Assembly (NCBI GenBank): GCA_012103505.1
Contig: WLWP01000001.1
Coordinates: forward strand, 682,001-746,000
Direction: 5' to 3'
Source of the DNA: Pseudomonadales bacterium
Lineage (GTDB): Bacteria > Pseudomonadota > Gammaproteobacteria > Pseudomonadales > Azotimanducaceae
DNA: 64,000 nt
This document shows, in pieces, positions 1 through 9,607 of the stretch. Each line of letters opens with the position of its first letter. The first letter of the stretch is position 1. The notes beneath the pieces are model-generated. The model saw only the letters and a list, made by a program, of their open reading frames with translations. It had not been told where the DNA came from and did not search any database. The position numbers and the translations under genes were made by a program.

Positions 1-1539
1 GATGATCCTCGGGTGGCGGTACTGAAACTAGCTGAACGCGTGGTCGCTTTGCGCCGAGCCAAGGCTTTCAACGATACACGCAGACGAAGAATAGCCGGGG
101 AGGCGCGAGCCGTTTTTGCACCTCTAGCGGCACGCCTTGGGATTGGCCAACTAAAGTGGGAGCTTGAGGATCTCGCCTTTAGATATACCGATGAGACGCT
201 GTACATGGACATCGCTCAGCGTTTGAGTGGTAAACGTGCTGATCGAGAACAACAAGTTAACTTCCTGGAAGATAAGATCAGAGGCATCCTAAGAAGCCAA
301 GGCATAGAGGCTGAAGTAGTTGGTCGTGCCAAACACATCTTCAGCATTTGGCGCAAAATGCAGTCTAAATCGGTTTCCTTTGATCAGGTGTACGACGTTA
401 GCGCAGTTCGAGTTATCGTCCCGCGTTTAGCAGATTGTTATGCGAGTCTTGGAATTATCCACAATACCTGGCCTCACATACCCAGCGAGTTTGACGACTA
501 CATCGCCAATCCCAAGGAAAATGGCTACCAGAGTATTCACACCGCTCTAACGCTTGATGACGGCAATACACTCGAAGTTCAAATACGAACCGAAGAGATG
601 CATGCCGAAGCGGAGTTAGGTGTATGTGCGCACTGGAACTACAAAGGCGATGCTGCGGACCAGGCGCCATTTGCTGAAAAAATGGAATGGTTACGCCAGG
701 TCATGGAATGGCATGAAGAGCTTGGTGGCACAGAAAATTTGAGCACACTTCTGCGCCATCGTGCTTCGGATGACCGTATTTATGTTTCTACACCCCAAGG
801 TCATGTATTGGATTTGCCACGATGGTCAACGGTGCTGGACTTTGCGTATCGGGTGCATACTGATCTCGGTCATACCTGTCGCGGTGGACTGATCAATGGC
901 CAAACAGCTACCCTCGATCGTCAGTTGGAGAATTCAGAACAAGTTGAAATTCTGACAGATAAGGCGGCTCAAGGCCCTGAACGGGAGTGGCTCGAGAAAG
1001 AATTGGGGTTTGTGCGCACTGATAGAGCGCGGGCGAAGCTTGTTACGTACTTTCGCAACTTACCGGCAGCAAACAAGGCCGATATCGGTGAACGTCTTCT
1101 TGCGCATGCGTACGCAGCCCTAGACCTAGTCCCCTTTGGAGATAGTCAGATTGCGGAACTTGAGGCGAGTCGAAATCTCGCGGAGGGCACTTTCTTCGAA
1201 GCTTTGGGTGCCGGTGAGATTAGCATTTTTGATGTGGTGGAACCGTTCATCGAAATCGGTGTTCGCGGTCCGCAACCCGAACTACTCGGCATTGAAGGCA
1301 CGCGGCAAACTACTCGCCGGTTCAGCATTAGAGCTGCGAACCGTGATGGCCTGCTGCACGACATCACGCAAATTCTACAAAGTTTGTCACTCAACCTTAC
1401 CGCGACTTCGGGGGTGGTGGATAATGGTGCGGAAGAAGCCGTTATCTCTATCGAAACGCATATTTCCGATTGGCGACAGTGCTTGAATCTCGCTTGCCAC
1501 TTGCGTCTAATTCGCGGGGTGATTGAGGTCGCTGGGTAG
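1..1539 (+). CDS. relA: GTP pyrophosphokinase RelA (5' partial)
   Basis: C-terminal part of the (p)ppGpp synthetase that answers amino-acid starvation at the ribosome. The frame is open from base 1, so the start lies outside the window; the first GTG at 13 is internal. The visible part begins at the end of the pseudo-hydrolase domain (KLAERVVALR), then the synthetase domain with YDVSAVRV, EFDDYIANPKENGYQSIH and QIRTEEMHAEAELG, then a TGS domain (DRIYVSTPQGHVLDLP) and a C-terminal ACT domain. The EFDD motif is the acidic form typical of monofunctional RelA; bifunctional SpoT/Rel proteins have RxKD there. That assignment to RelA rests on known family differences. adk follows 44 bases later on the same strand. 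Confidence 0.96.
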   Translation, partial: DDPRVAVLKLAERVVALRRAKAFNDTRRRRIAGEARAVFAPLAARLGIGQLKWELEDLAFRYTDETLYMDIAQRLSGKRADREQQVNFLEDKIRGILRSQGIEAEVVGRAKHIFSIWRKMQSKSVSFDQVYDVSAVRVIVPRLADCYASLGIIHNTWPHIPSEFDDYIANPKENGYQSIHTALTLDDGNTLEVQIRTEEMHAEAELGVCAHWNYKGDAADQAPFAEKMEWLRQVMEWHEELGGTENLSTLLRHRASDDRIYVSTPQGHVLDLPRWSTVLDFAYRVHTDLGHTCRGGLINGQTATLDRQLENSEQVEILTDKAAQGPEREWLEKELGFVRTDRARAKLVTYFRNLPAANKADIGERLLAHAYAALDLVPFGDSQIAELEASRNLAEGTFFEALGAGEISIFDVVEPFIEIGVRGPQPELLGIEGTRQTTRRFSIRAANRDGLLHDITQILQSLSLNLTATSGVVDNGAEEAVISIETHISDWRQCLNLACHLRLIRGVIEVAG

Positions 1540-1553
1540 ACTTCCAAAAAAAC

Positions 1554-1559
1554 TATAAT
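1554..1559 (+). promoter_or_regulatory. Possible -10 element of adk promoter
   Basis: A perfect TATAAT lies in the 44-base gap between relA and adk. No good -35 hexamer is found 16-18 bases upstream (GCTGGG at a 17-base spacing), so the call rests on the -10 alone. Confidence 0.4.
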
Positions 1560-1583
1560 TAAACCCATCAGTACGGGGGAAAG

Positions 1584-2240
1584 ATGCGAATTATCTTGTT
1601 AGGTCCACCAGGCGCGGGCAAAGGCACGCAGGCGCAATTTATAATGGAGTCTCTGGGCATACCTCAGATCAGCGCCGGCGATATGCTACGAGCTGCGAAG
1701 GATTCTGGTAGCGAACTGGGCAATCGTGTGAAAGCAGTGATGGACTCTGGTGCGCTGGTGTCGGATGAGATCGTGATTGATCTTGTCAAAGATCGTATTC
1801 AACAACCGGATTGTGCCAACGGTTTTCTATTTGATGGATTTCCCCGCACGATTCCTCAAGCGGAGGCCATGCAGGATGCGGGTGTTGAGATAGATGCCGT
1901 GGTTGAAATATCTGTCAATGATGAAGACCTTGTGCAGCGGATCACGGGTCGGTGGTGGCACCCAGCGTCAGGCCGTGTTTATCACGTGATTTACAACCCA
2001 CCGAAAGAGACAGGCAAGGACGACGTGAGCGGCGAGCCGCTAGAACAAAGGGCCGATGACAATGAAGAAACGGTGCGCGAGCGCATCAATGTTTACAATG
2101 ATCAAACTGCACCGCTAATCGATTTTTATCAAAGCCAGAGTGGTAGCGGCTTGAGCTACATTCAGATCGACGGATCTGGGTCAGTGGACGCGATCCAGGC
2201 AAACATTGCCCAGGAACTCGGCGGAATCGACTCAGCTTAG
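1584..2240 (+). CDS. adk: Adenylate kinase
   Basis: Interconverts AMP + ATP and 2 ADP in the cytoplasm; essential for nucleotide balance. The P-loop GPPGAGKGT is at residues 7-15, the AMP-binding part follows (SAGDMLRAA), then [13 protein letters not shown], and a full-length LID segment starting [13 protein letters not shown]. The 218-aa length is that of the long bacterial form. The LID lacks the four-cysteine zinc site found in many Gram-positive enzymes. A purine-rich stretch (GGGGGAAAG) sits directly before the ATG. The last 9 bases overlap the 3' end of moeA on the other strand. adk next to tsaB is a known gammaproteobacterial arrangement; moeA appears to be inserted between them. Confidence 0.97.
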   Translation: MRIILLGPPGAGKGTQAQFIMESLGIPQISAGDMLRAAKDSGSELGNRVKAVMDSGALVSDEIVIDLVKDRIQQPDCANGFLFDGFPRTIPQAEAMQDAGVEIDAVVEISVNDEDLVQRITGRWWHPASGRVYHVIYNPPKETGKDDVSGEPLEQRADDNEETVRERINVYNDQTAPLIDFYQSQSGSGLSYIQIDGSGSVDAIQANIAQELGGIDSA

Positions 2241-3482
2241 AATTCCCTCAAACAGAAGGACCTCGACCACACTGGCATCGGGTAGGTCATGGGCATCTTT
2301 TGGTAGGTGGATGAGACAATTCGAGTTGCGGAAGGAGCTTAGTCGATTTGAAGCTTGGTCGCCTGTAGACGATACAACAAGCCTATTGCCGTCCCAGCGT
2401 GCACTGCCCCGTTGATACTCCGCGCGCCCGGGAGTGTGAGCCAGACGTCCATTGAGCGTCGCCGTTGTGATAACACTCTTCTCTTCTTTCTGAACCCCAC
2501 AGACATGGCGAAGTGCGGGTTTTGCGACGAGCAGCAGGGTTACGATCGTTGAGACTGGATTCCCGGGTAAGCCAAACAAGACACACGCACCGATTCGACC
2601 AAAGGCCAAAGGCTTACCGGGTTTGAGGTTTAACTTCCAGAAGCTCAATTCGCCAAGCTCTGCGATCGCTGCGGTGACGAAATCCGCATCTCCGACAGAG
2701 ACACCACCACTGGTTATTAGAAAGTCGCACTCAGCCGCCGCTGTACGCAAAGCGTTGGTCGTCGATTGAGCGTCGTCTGGCAAACGGCCGAGATCTAAGA
2801 GGTTACAAGGCTCTGTGCTAAGCAGATTCAGGACCGTGATGCGATTACTGTCATAGATCTGGCCAGGTTGCAGGTCTTCTGGTTTGACTGTGGCATCAAC
2901 AAGCTCGTCGCCGGTCGAAAAGACGCCAACGGTAATTTTTGCATAGACCGTGCAGCTGGTTTGTCCTGCTGCAGCCAGGCTACCAACGGCGAAAGCGTCG
3001 AGACGGCAACCGCGTTCGAGCAGCAACGCCCCTGCACTGATGTCATGGCCGACTGGACGCACAAAGGACTCCGTTGGTATATGTGCTTGGAAGGAAACTG
3101 TCCCTGCTTCAAGACGATCTACTTCTTCCTGTGGGATGACTTGGTTTGTTCCAGCTGGACAAACGCCACCCGTAAAGACGCGCACACATTCACCGATTTG
3201 CACCGGGTTGTTCGATTCATATGGATGACCGGCGAGGCTTTCGCCGATGACTGTATAAAATTTGCTATCAACGTTGCCATCCTCGGGCAAAGCCAGGGCG
3301 TATCCATCCATTGCCGAAGCTGGAAACGGGGGTAGATCGACGGGTGCGCGCACGGACTCGGCGAGCACCCGTCCTAGCGCGCTCGCGACCGGGATAGTTT
3401 CGACAGATTGCGTGGGTACTAATTCGTCCCGAATTTGCGTAAGGGCTTCCTCGAGGTCCAATGGTTGGCTATGCTCGCGCAA
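2232..3482 (-). CDS. moeA: Molybdopterin molybdenumtransferase MoeA
   Basis: Inserts molybdenum into adenylylated molybdopterin to make molybdenum cofactor. Family landmarks: SAMDGYA at residues 56-62, [14 protein letters not shown] near 148, FSTGDEL at 188-194, the MoCF-domain motif [11 protein letters not shown] at 257-267 and GLPGNPVS at 304-311. The length (416 aa) is normal for MoeA. The start is TTG at 3482-3480, which abuts the ATG of divergent tsaB with no bases between; a weak GGAA lies upstream. No other molybdenum-cofactor gene is present in the window, so its partners (moaA, moaC, mogA and others) must be elsewhere. It sits between adk and tsaB on the opposite strand, which suggests later insertion. 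Confidence 0.93.
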   Translation of the reverse strand: MREHSQPLDLEEALTQIRDELVPTQSVETIPVASALGRVLAESVRAPVDLPPFPASAMDGYALALPEDGNVDSKFYTVIGESLAGHPYESNNPVQIGECVRVFTGGVCPAGTNQVIPQEEVDRLEAGTVSFQAHIPTESFVRPVGHDISAGALLLERGCRLDAFAVGSLAAAGQTSCTVYAKITVGVFSTGDELVDATVKPEDLQPGQIYDSNRITVLNLLSTEPCNLLDLGRLPDDAQSTTNALRTAAAECDFLITSGGVSVGDADFVTAAIAELGELSFWKLNLKPGKPLAFGRIGACVLFGLPGNPVSTIVTLLLVAKPALRHVCGVQKEEKSVITTATLNGRLAHTPGRAEYQRGSARWDGNRLVVSSTGDQASNRLSSFRNSNCLIHLPKDAHDLPDASVVEVLLFEGILS

Positions 3483-4139
3483 ATGTTGAATTCCCTTTGG
3501 TTAGATACGTCAGGACCCTATTGTAGCGTTGGGTTGCGTATAGGCGAGCAAGATTTCTGTTTGGTTGAGCACCTGGCACGGTCGCACAACAAACACCTCT
3601 TGCGCATTTTGGACGAACTTTGTTCGTCTGCGGGCATCGTACCAACAATGCTTGATGTCATCGGTTTGGCCTGCGGCCCTGGCTCCTTTACGGGTGTACG
3701 TATGGGTGCGGCATGTGTGCAGGCTGTTGCGATGGCTGCCAACTGCCTGGTACTACCGGTAAAGACTAACGAGGCGCTATTTGCCTCCGGCACTCAGGGA
3801 AGTGACGCGGTGGCTGCAATCAAGAGCCGAGGCGATACCTTCTATCTCTCACGACGAATTGGCGCAACGATGCCGGTGGATAATGAGTTGAACGATGAAG
3901 CCCCAAGGTGGCTAATTGATGCACTGGCTACCAATCCTAATGTCGAGTTGTTTGGAGAAAAGCCCGCTTGGTGGCCAGTTGAGTCTGCCGCGGCAACGAC
4001 ACAACATTCGCTACCGGCAGCAATGTTGGCATTGATTGATTCCAGGTACGCAGCTGGCATGGGGCTTTCGCCTGAGGCTGCCTTGCCGGTCTACTTCAGT
4101 GGTGATTCGCCGTGGGTTAAGACTCGAGACAGAACGTAA
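3483..4139 (+). CDS. tsaB: tRNA threonylcarbamoyladenosine biosynthesis protein TsaB
   Basis: TsaB works with TsaD and TsaE to make t6A37 in tRNAs that read ANN codons. It is an ASKHA-fold TsaD paralogue that acts as a scaffold. The N-terminus LWLDTSGPYCSVGL matches the family pattern, and the signature GLACGPGSFTGVRMG is intact. I chose ATG 3483, giving 218 aa, because the N-terminal strand LWLDTS then sits where the family has it; ATG 3471 and the longer TTG-initiated frame at 3435 would add unconserved residues read from inside moeA. No clear ribosome binding site precedes it. Confidence 0.92.
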   Translation: MLNSLWLDTSGPYCSVGLRIGEQDFCLVEHLARSHNKHLLRILDELCSSAGIVPTMLDVIGLACGPGSFTGVRMGAACVQAVAMAANCLVLPVKTNEALFASGTQGSDAVAAIKSRGDTFYLSRRIGATMPVDNELNDEAPRWLIDALATNPNVELFGEKPAWWPVESAAATTQHSLPAAMLALIDSRYAAGMGLSPEAALPVYFSGDSPWVKTRDRT

Positions 4140-4190
4140 GTTCAAGGTTTGGTGTCGGTTATTGATAGGTCGGAGATCGTGGCAGCGCAA

Positions 4191-4219
4191 TTAGCCAAAT
4201 GGCTATCCCGGGCTATACT
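4191..4219 (+). promoter_or_regulatory. Possible sigma-70 promoter for the 4235 gene and rsmJ
   Basis: TTAGCC (4191-4196), a 17-base spacer and TATACT (4214-4219). The -10 is good and the -35 is weak. If used, transcription would begin around 4226, which favours the start at 4235 over 4199 for the next gene. Confidence 0.35.
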
Positions 4220-4234
4220 CCTGCTGAGAAGCTC

Positions 4235-4534
4235 ATGAAAGTTACGTTCACCCCGCAATACCCTGAGCGATATAGCACTGGTGGCAATGCGCGACGGATG
4301 GTTCCACAAGGAGGCGACATACAGCCCTCGGGAACGCTTGCGCCACGAGAAAGTGCCAAGAGTGGCACCGTTGGACAGGCTGGAAAGTTCGCTGAGACAT
4401 TTGGTTCGTTCAACCAAGGACAGCGACCGACGCGGATTAGCCGCGAGGGGGACGCTCAAGCACTCTATGTCTACGACAGCCTCGCCAATTACGATCCGAG
4501 CCCAGCGCGACCCAACGTGGATGTCTATATCTAG
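4235..4534 (+). CDS. Small protein of unknown function between tsaB and rsmJ
   Basis: I do not recognise this 99-residue protein. It is hydrophilic, has no signal peptide or membrane segment, and is rich in Gly, Pro, Arg and Ser. It looks disordered for most of its length, with a short C-terminal part ending RPNVDVYI that could form a conserved tail. It is kept because it fills the space between tsaB and rsmJ on their strand and ends 2 bases before rsmJ starts, as expected for an operon. An upstream ATG at 4199 would add 12 residues. The overlapping minus-strand frame at 4142-4576 is judged to be a shadow. Function cannot be inferred. Confidence 0.55.
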   Translation: MKVTFTPQYPERYSTGGNARRMVPQGGDIQPSGTLAPRESAKSGTVGQAGKFAETFGSFNQGQRPTRISREGDAQALYVYDSLANYDPSPARPNVDVYI

Positions 4535-4536
4535 CC

Positions 4537-5259
4537 TTGATTCCCTTGTTGCATTCTCCGGAGCGAGAGCCAACACGTTTGGCGTGGTGGCAAGATTGTG
4601 CCCACTTTCTTAAAGCTGTCGCTACAACCGACATCTTCCAACCGCACCCTCCATTTGGGAATACGCCGTACCTTAGACTGAACCGAGATGAACTCGAGCT
4701 GGTTGATGAACGTTTCAACGGCCCGTTCCGACTTGAGGCACAAGACGTTGCCCGCCGCGCTGAATCGACAAGCTATTTGTGCCGGGCTACAGGTGTTGTT
4801 GGGACAAAGTTTCGAGTGCTGGATATTTTTGCTGGCTTCGGGATAGATGGCTTGGCCTTAGCTCGGCATGCCAACGTGACATTAATTGAGCAGAATCCAA
4901 TCGTGTTTGTAATGCTCAAAGAATTTGCCGACCGTATGTCCCTGCTTGCAGATATCAGATTGGGCGACGGTCCGAGTCAGTTGTCAGATACGACTGGCGA
5001 GGCTTATGAAGTCGTCTACCTCGATCCGATGTTTCCAACAAGAAACAAGAAAGCCCTTCCGAATCGGGCGATGCAACATCTACAGGCGCTGGATGATAGT
5101 GAACAGATTTCAGAAGAGGGTGTCGCCGATCTGGTCTTGAGCGCGCGATCCCGCGCACTCGATCGGGTGGTCCTCAAGAGACGGCTAAGGGATCCCCAGA
5201 TCGATAAGCCTAATTTCTCGCTAAAAGGACGGACCGTTAGGTTTGATGTGTATCGCTAG
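4537..5259 (+). CDS. rsmJ: 16S rRNA (guanine1516-N2)-methyltransferase RsmJ
   Basis: SAM-dependent methyltransferase that modifies G1516 of 16S rRNA. The SAM-binding motif VLDIFAGFGIDGLALA is at residues 94-109, the acidic loop LIEQNP follows at about 116-121, and the catalytic-region motif VVYLDPMFP is at 159-167. The tail VVLKRRLRDP...GRTVRFDVYR matches the family end. Length 240 aa is normal. The start is TTG at 4537, the first start codon in the frame, 2 bases after the preceding small gene. The last 23 bases overlap the 3' end of plsB on the other strand. Confidence 0.92.
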   Translation: MIPLLHSPEREPTRLAWWQDCAHFLKAVATTDIFQPHPPFGNTPYLRLNRDELELVDERFNGPFRLEAQDVARRAESTSYLCRATGVVGTKFRVLDIFAGFGIDGLALARHANVTLIEQNPIVFVMLKEFADRMSLLADIRLGDGPSQLSDTTGEAYEVVYLDPMFPTRNKKALPNRAMQHLQALDDSEQISEEGVADLVLSARSRALDRVVLKRRLRDPQIDKPNFSLKGRTVRFDVYR

Positions 5260-7600
5260 TTAGACTGTGTGACTGTACGCCGAGCCTGATTTGGGGCTCG
5301 ATAACAAATTTGGCAGCGCGAAGTACTTCGTCTAATTGTGGCTGCCCACGTAGGATACCGCCGTCATCAATCGTGATTACCTTATCCGCAAGCAACTCCT
5401 CAATGAACGCGTCGAAGAGATGTTTGTCACTAAATTCTGGTGCGTTGATACCGTAGAGACGAGATATTTTTTGCGCGAGTTGTTGGACGTGTGGTTCTAA
5501 CGTGTCCCGATTTAAGTTGTAGGCGCTCAGCTGGCTGATGACGATGTACATGCGTTCCAGGGTTGGCATGACGAGATTCGCCAACAAAGTGAGCTGCAGG
5601 TGCTGAGTACTGCCCTGGATTGGCGGAGCGAGACCATCCGGTGTGACTTCGATGAGCCCGGCTTGTGAGAGCACGTCGAGACTTTGCGCCGTATCGAAGC
5701 CAGTTTTGCACGAAAGCTCCACGGCGATATAAGGGAATATGCTCGTCAACATGTTCTCGAGCTGTGCATGAGATAGCTCACGCCTTCGTCGCACGACAAG
5801 ACATGCGATGAGGGATGGGAATGCCAATAGGTGTACGACGTTGTTGCGATACCAAGTCATGAGGATCGCAGTTGCTGGTTCATGCGTTAACACCGCACCG
5901 TAATCGTGCTCTTCACGGTCCAGAAGCCCAAGCTCCCGTGTCCTGGCTAGGATATCACCGGCTGGATCGGCACAAACTGTCGCGCCGTTGTACCAGAGTT
6001 GCTTGATAATGTTTTGGTAGATAGCAATCTGACTGACCATGAGCGTTTCTTCGATGGCGAATCGCGGGGTTGCCAGAGTTACGAGTGAAACCAAGTTGAT
6101 TGCGTTTACGTGTGCGGCGCTGTTCGTGCGAACACTTATCTCTCGTCCCAGTGTTGCGGATTGTCCGTCTAATGAAAGGTGTTCATGGTCTGCCTGCCAA
6201 CGATCGAGTTCTAGAGGCGCCCCTAGATTGACTCGTACAGCACCGAAATTCTGTCGTATGAGGCGGAGGTTTCGAAAGACATCGCTCAAAGACTCGCGAC
6301 GCTTGGAAGCGCCACGAAGCTCAGATAGATAACTACTCGCCTCGACGAGTTTTTCGTAACCGAAGTACACAGGGACGATAGCGAGCGGGCGACTCAACAC
6401 TCGACTTTGTGCTGAGAGCGTCATTTTTAACAACCCGTACTTGGCTGGCAGAAGGCGCCCGGTCCGGCTACGACCGCCCTCGGGGAAAAACTCAACAGAG
6501 TGTCCGCGGCGATAAACCTGATATAGGTATTCTTCAAATATCGCGGCGTAAAGAGGGTCATCCCTGAACGAACGACGCATGAAAAACGCACCTCCGCGTC
6601 TCAAAATCCCGCCGAGGATTGGGAGATTCAAATTGTCGCCTGCCGCGATGTGCGGAATCATGAAATTTTTGTAGTAGAGCAGGTAGCTAAGTAACAGATA
6701 GTCTAAGTGACTTCTATGAGAAGGTGCGTAGACCAGCGTATGGGTTAGCGCCAACTCGTCGATTTGCTCGAGCCCCTCAATTTCTACGCGTTCGTAAATA
6801 CGGTTCCAAAACCATGTCAACAATCGGGACAACACCCGTACGGTTGGATGAGACATATCTGACGCGATTGTGCGTGCATGCTTATTAGCGAGCCGCTCCA
6901 TCTTTCGCTTTTCTTTTGCTGTCGAACTCTGTTCGATAACGTTTTGAACCTGGCGACTCTGCACGACTTGTGCGAGTAAGTTTCGTCGGTGCGAGAAATC
7001 TGGACCTAACGTGCGAACTCGTTGATGACGCAGTCGTACCCTCAAATATCTGGCTGTTCGGCGTAACGCGATTGTTGGATCGCTAGCACTAGCGGCTTCC
7101 GCGAGACTCAAAGGGCGTCCTAGTTGAACAACTATGTTCCTGCGGTTAATGAAGAGGTTGAGGATTCTTTTGATCCGGCCAGACGCAGCCCAGTTTTCAG
7201 AGGTGAGAATTTTCAGCCAAGAGCCTTCCCCGACTAGTGCGCGCCCCCAAAATACGGAAACCGGCACTAGTTGACAGCTGGCTTTAAACTCTTCGTTCGT
7301 AGTTATGAGTCGGCTGAGTCTCGGGGAGATGGTTTGCATCGTGACCCTTCCGGATGCCGCCCTCATCAAAGGAAAAAAACGACTCTTCTCTTCGACTCCG
7401 GAGCTTGCGATGTTTGACAGTGGTGGCTTGAGGCCATTTGCTGCACAGACCAGGTCAAGAATAATGAGGTCCGACAACGCTCGTTGTTGCAGGACATACA
7501 CGGGCTCAACGGCTTCATCGAAAGCATCGGCCCCAGATAGACTGGGCCGTGCGATCAGGCTGACGATAAATCGACAAATTCGGTACAGGAAACGCTTCAT
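5237..7600 (-). CDS. plsB: Glycerol-3-phosphate acyltransferase PlsB
   Basis: First acylation step of phospholipid synthesis: transfers an acyl group to sn-1 of glycerol-3-phosphate at the inner membrane. The catalytic HX4D box is HRSHLD at residues 295-300. Further acyltransferase blocks are RRGGAFFMRRSF, FPEGGRSRTG and the segment with VPVYFGYE. The N-terminal helix region and the long C-terminal region (INAPEFSDKHLFDAFIEEL) match PlsB across its length. 787 aa is slightly shorter than the E. coli enzyme (807). It is the last gene of the minus-strand run and follows gspD by 51 bases. Confidence 0.96.
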   Translation of the reverse strand: MKRFLYRICRFIVSLIARPSLSGADAFDEAVEPVYVLQQRALSDLIILDLVCAANGLKPPLSNIASSGVEEKSRFFPLMRAASGRVTMQTISPRLSRLITTNEEFKASCQLVPVSVFWGRALVGEGSWLKILTSENWAASGRIKRILNLFINRRNIVVQLGRPLSLAEAASASDPTIALRRTARYLRVRLRHQRVRTLGPDFSHRRNLLAQVVQSRQVQNVIEQSSTAKEKRKMERLANKHARTIASDMSHPTVRVLSRLLTWFWNRIYERVEIEGLEQIDELALTHTLVYAPSHRSHLDYLLLSYLLYYKNFMIPHIAAGDNLNLPILGGILRRGGAFFMRRSFRDDPLYAAIFEEYLYQVYRRGHSVEFFPEGGRSRTGRLLPAKYGLLKMTLSAQSRVLSRPLAIVPVYFGYEKLVEASSYLSELRGASKRRESLSDVFRNLRLIRQNFGAVRVNLGAPLELDRWQADHEHLSLDGQSATLGREISVRTNSAAHVNAINLVSLVTLATPRFAIEETLMVSQIAIYQNIIKQLWYNGATVCADPAGDILARTRELGLLDREEHDYGAVLTHEPATAILMTWYRNNVVHLLAFPSLIACLVVRRRRELSHAQLENMLTSIFPYIAVELSCKTGFDTAQSLDVLSQAGLIEVTPDGLAPPIQGSTQHLQLTLLANLVMPTLERMYIVISQLSAYNLNRDTLEPHVQQLAQKISRLYGINAPEFSDKHLFDAFIEELLADKVITIDDGGILRGQPQLDEVLRAAKFVIEPQIRLGVQSHSLTSDTHQT

Positions 7601-7651
7601 GGTTCGCCTGGTCGGGGTGTCAAGAGAGGCGAAGCTTCTCTTACCCTTAGG

Positions 7652-9598
7652 TTATTGTGGACGCTCTCCCGAGAACAACGCATCTAATTGCTCGTGATTG
7701 GTGCTATTAATTTCCACTTCCCAAATTTGGTCGTACTTCTCTTTTGTAACTTTTCCTGCTTCTTCGCGGCTGCGGATGACAGTTGGGCGCAGGAATACTA
7801 GAAGGTTGGTTTTCGCATTCGTTTTCGAACGCGACTTGAATAGATTACCGAGGACAGGAATATCACCAAGGAAAGGGACCTTTGATTCAGAGTCAGTAAT
7901 ATCGTCTTGAATTAATCCGCCAAGAACAATGGTTTGTTGGTCCTCTGCAAGAATCGTTGTCTCTATGGTCCTTTTAGATGTCACAACATCGGCAAACCCT
8001 GAACCACCGACCGGAGTGTTCAAAACGTTTGTGATCTGCTGAGCGACTTCTAGGCGTACTGAATTTGTGTCGTGCACGTGTGGAGTGACCGTTAGCTCCA
8101 CACCGACATCTTCGCGCTGCACTGTTGTGAACGGATTGCTGGTGCCATCTCCGGTCGTCGTGAAAGAACCCGTCCGAAATGGAACTTCTCGGCCGACGAG
8201 TATGTGTGCTTCTTGGTTGTCGAGGGTTAGGATACTTGGTGTCGATAAGAGGTTTGCATTTGAATGTGTCGCGAGAGCGGTAACAACCCCACCAAATGAG
8301 ATTGCATCTGCGTCGATTTTCGCAGCAGCGAGGGTTGGACTTGAGACGCTCGCTAAGCCGGATAGTACGTCGACGCTCTGCCCATCATCAGATACGAGAT
8401 TGCTGAACAGACTTGAAATAACGCCTTCAAGAGTCGTCGATATAAAGGGGACTGTTTCGCCACTACCATCAGCTGCAGCAAATTCGAAACCGAGATCTGA
8501 TGAATCATCGATCGTTACTTCAACGATCGCAGCCTCTATAAGGACCTGGGCCTTGCGAATGTCGAGTTTTTCGATGATCTGTAAGATCTCCGACATGGTG
8601 CCTGGATCAGCACGTGCAACGATTGCGTTAAGAGATTCGTCAGCCTGGATTGTTGATTCCACTTGAGGTGCATCTTCGCCCTGTGGTCTGCCGCTGAGAA
8701 CGCCATTCAGTATGTTGGCAACGGCTGTCGCATCGGCGTGGCTGAGCGGAATAACTTGGGTTGCATCTGTCGTCGTCGCTGGTTGATCCAGCTTGTCGAC
8801 GATTTTTAACACTTCAGCTATAGGTCGCGGTTTACCGCGGATGACTAGCGAATTGTTTCGCTCGTTGGCTATGATTTGGACACGTTGCGGGCCCTTGGCG
8901 TTTCTGCCGATCTGATCAGGGGCTACTTTTTCTAGAATGGCGACGACTGTGCCCACCCATGCATCTTTGAGGGGGAGCATGATGACGCCTTCTTCGTCAG
9001 AAATATCAATGTTCGAGATGAGCGCTTTGAGGCGAATAATGTTGTCGGCATGATCGCTAATGATCACGACGTTCGGTTCGGCTACTGAGGCGATGTGGCC
9101 ATACTGTGGTATCAGCGGACGTAAGATTTTAACAAGTTCCGCAGAGTCCACATTTTGGGCGGCGATAACTCGTGTGACCAGCTCCTCGGGTGCCACAACA
9201 GAAAGGTCGCCAGAGGTGCCTGGCGTTTGCTTGCCAGCCGCATTTTGCTGAATACGAATCACGTCTCCAGACGGGACAGCGGTAAAATTGTGCAGCCGAA
9301 GGACACTTAGAAAGAGGGCATAGACGCCGTCTTTGTCCATCGGCGTTTCTGATATGACGGTGACGTTGCCTTTCAAACGAGGATCGATGACGAATGTCTT
9401 ACCTGTAATGTCAGCTACCTGAGTCACAAACTCATGAATGTCTGCACCTTTTGCGGTCATCCGCCAGGTTTGGGTATCACCATCCGCACTATGAACTGAC
9501 GCACTGACGCTGAGGGATATCAATACCGCGACCGCTAAACGATAGACGAGGCCAAGATTGCGCCGTGTAGTTTGTGCTGCTTTGTTTTTGTTCGTCAT
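7652..9598 (-). CDS. gspD: Type II secretion system secretin GspD
   Basis: Outer-membrane secretin that forms the exit pore of the type II secretion system. After a signal peptide (basic start, then LAVAVLISLSVSASVHSA) come an N0 domain (WRMTAKGADIHEFVTQVADITGKTF), three N1-N3 repeats with typical VIIISDHADNIIRLK and NSLVIRGKPRPIAEV strands, and the secretin domain with VPFLGDIPVLGNLFKSR near the C-terminus. No lipobox cysteine is visible, so targeting would depend on a pilotin or be pilotin-independent. The length, 648 aa, is normal. It lies 9 bases after gspC; the rest of the gsp operon (E-M) is not in this window. Confidence 0.96.
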   Translation of the reverse strand: MTNKNKAAQTTRRNLGLVYRLAVAVLISLSVSASVHSADGDTQTWRMTAKGADIHEFVTQVADITGKTFVIDPRLKGNVTVISETPMDKDGVYALFLSVLRLHNFTAVPSGDVIRIQQNAAGKQTPGTSGDLSVVAPEELVTRVIAAQNVDSAELVKILRPLIPQYGHIASVAEPNVVIISDHADNIIRLKALISNIDISDEEGVIMLPLKDAWVGTVVAILEKVAPDQIGRNAKGPQRVQIIANERNNSLVIRGKPRPIAEVLKIVDKLDQPATTTDATQVIPLSHADATAVANILNGVLSGRPQGEDAPQVESTIQADESLNAIVARADPGTMSEILQIIEKLDIRKAQVLIEAAIVEVTIDDSSDLGFEFAAADGSGETVPFISTTLEGVISSLFSNLVSDDGQSVDVLSGLASVSSPTLAAAKIDADAISFGGVVTALATHSNANLLSTPSILTLDNQEAHILVGREVPFRTGSFTTTGDGTSNPFTTVQREDVGVELTVTPHVHDTNSVRLEVAQQITNVLNTPVGGSGFADVVTSKRTIETTILAEDQQTIVLGGLIQDDITDSESKVPFLGDIPVLGNLFKSRSKTNAKTNLLVFLRPTVIRSREEAGKVTKEKYDQIWEVEINSTNHEQLDALFSGERPQ

Positions 9599-9607
9599 GG
9601 CCTTCTT

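Noticed and set aside
1146..1568. 140-residue minus-strand frame at the end of relA
   Set aside because: Antisense to the conserved ACT domain of RelA; no independent support.
2868..3335. 155-residue plus-strand frame inside moeA
   Set aside because: It is antisense to a fully conserved MoeA and has no recognisable motif.
4142..4576. 144-residue open frame on the minus strand over the 4235 gene
   Set aside because: It overlaps the rsmJ start and the small plus-strand gene, has no family motif, and its composition looks like antisense of coding sequence.
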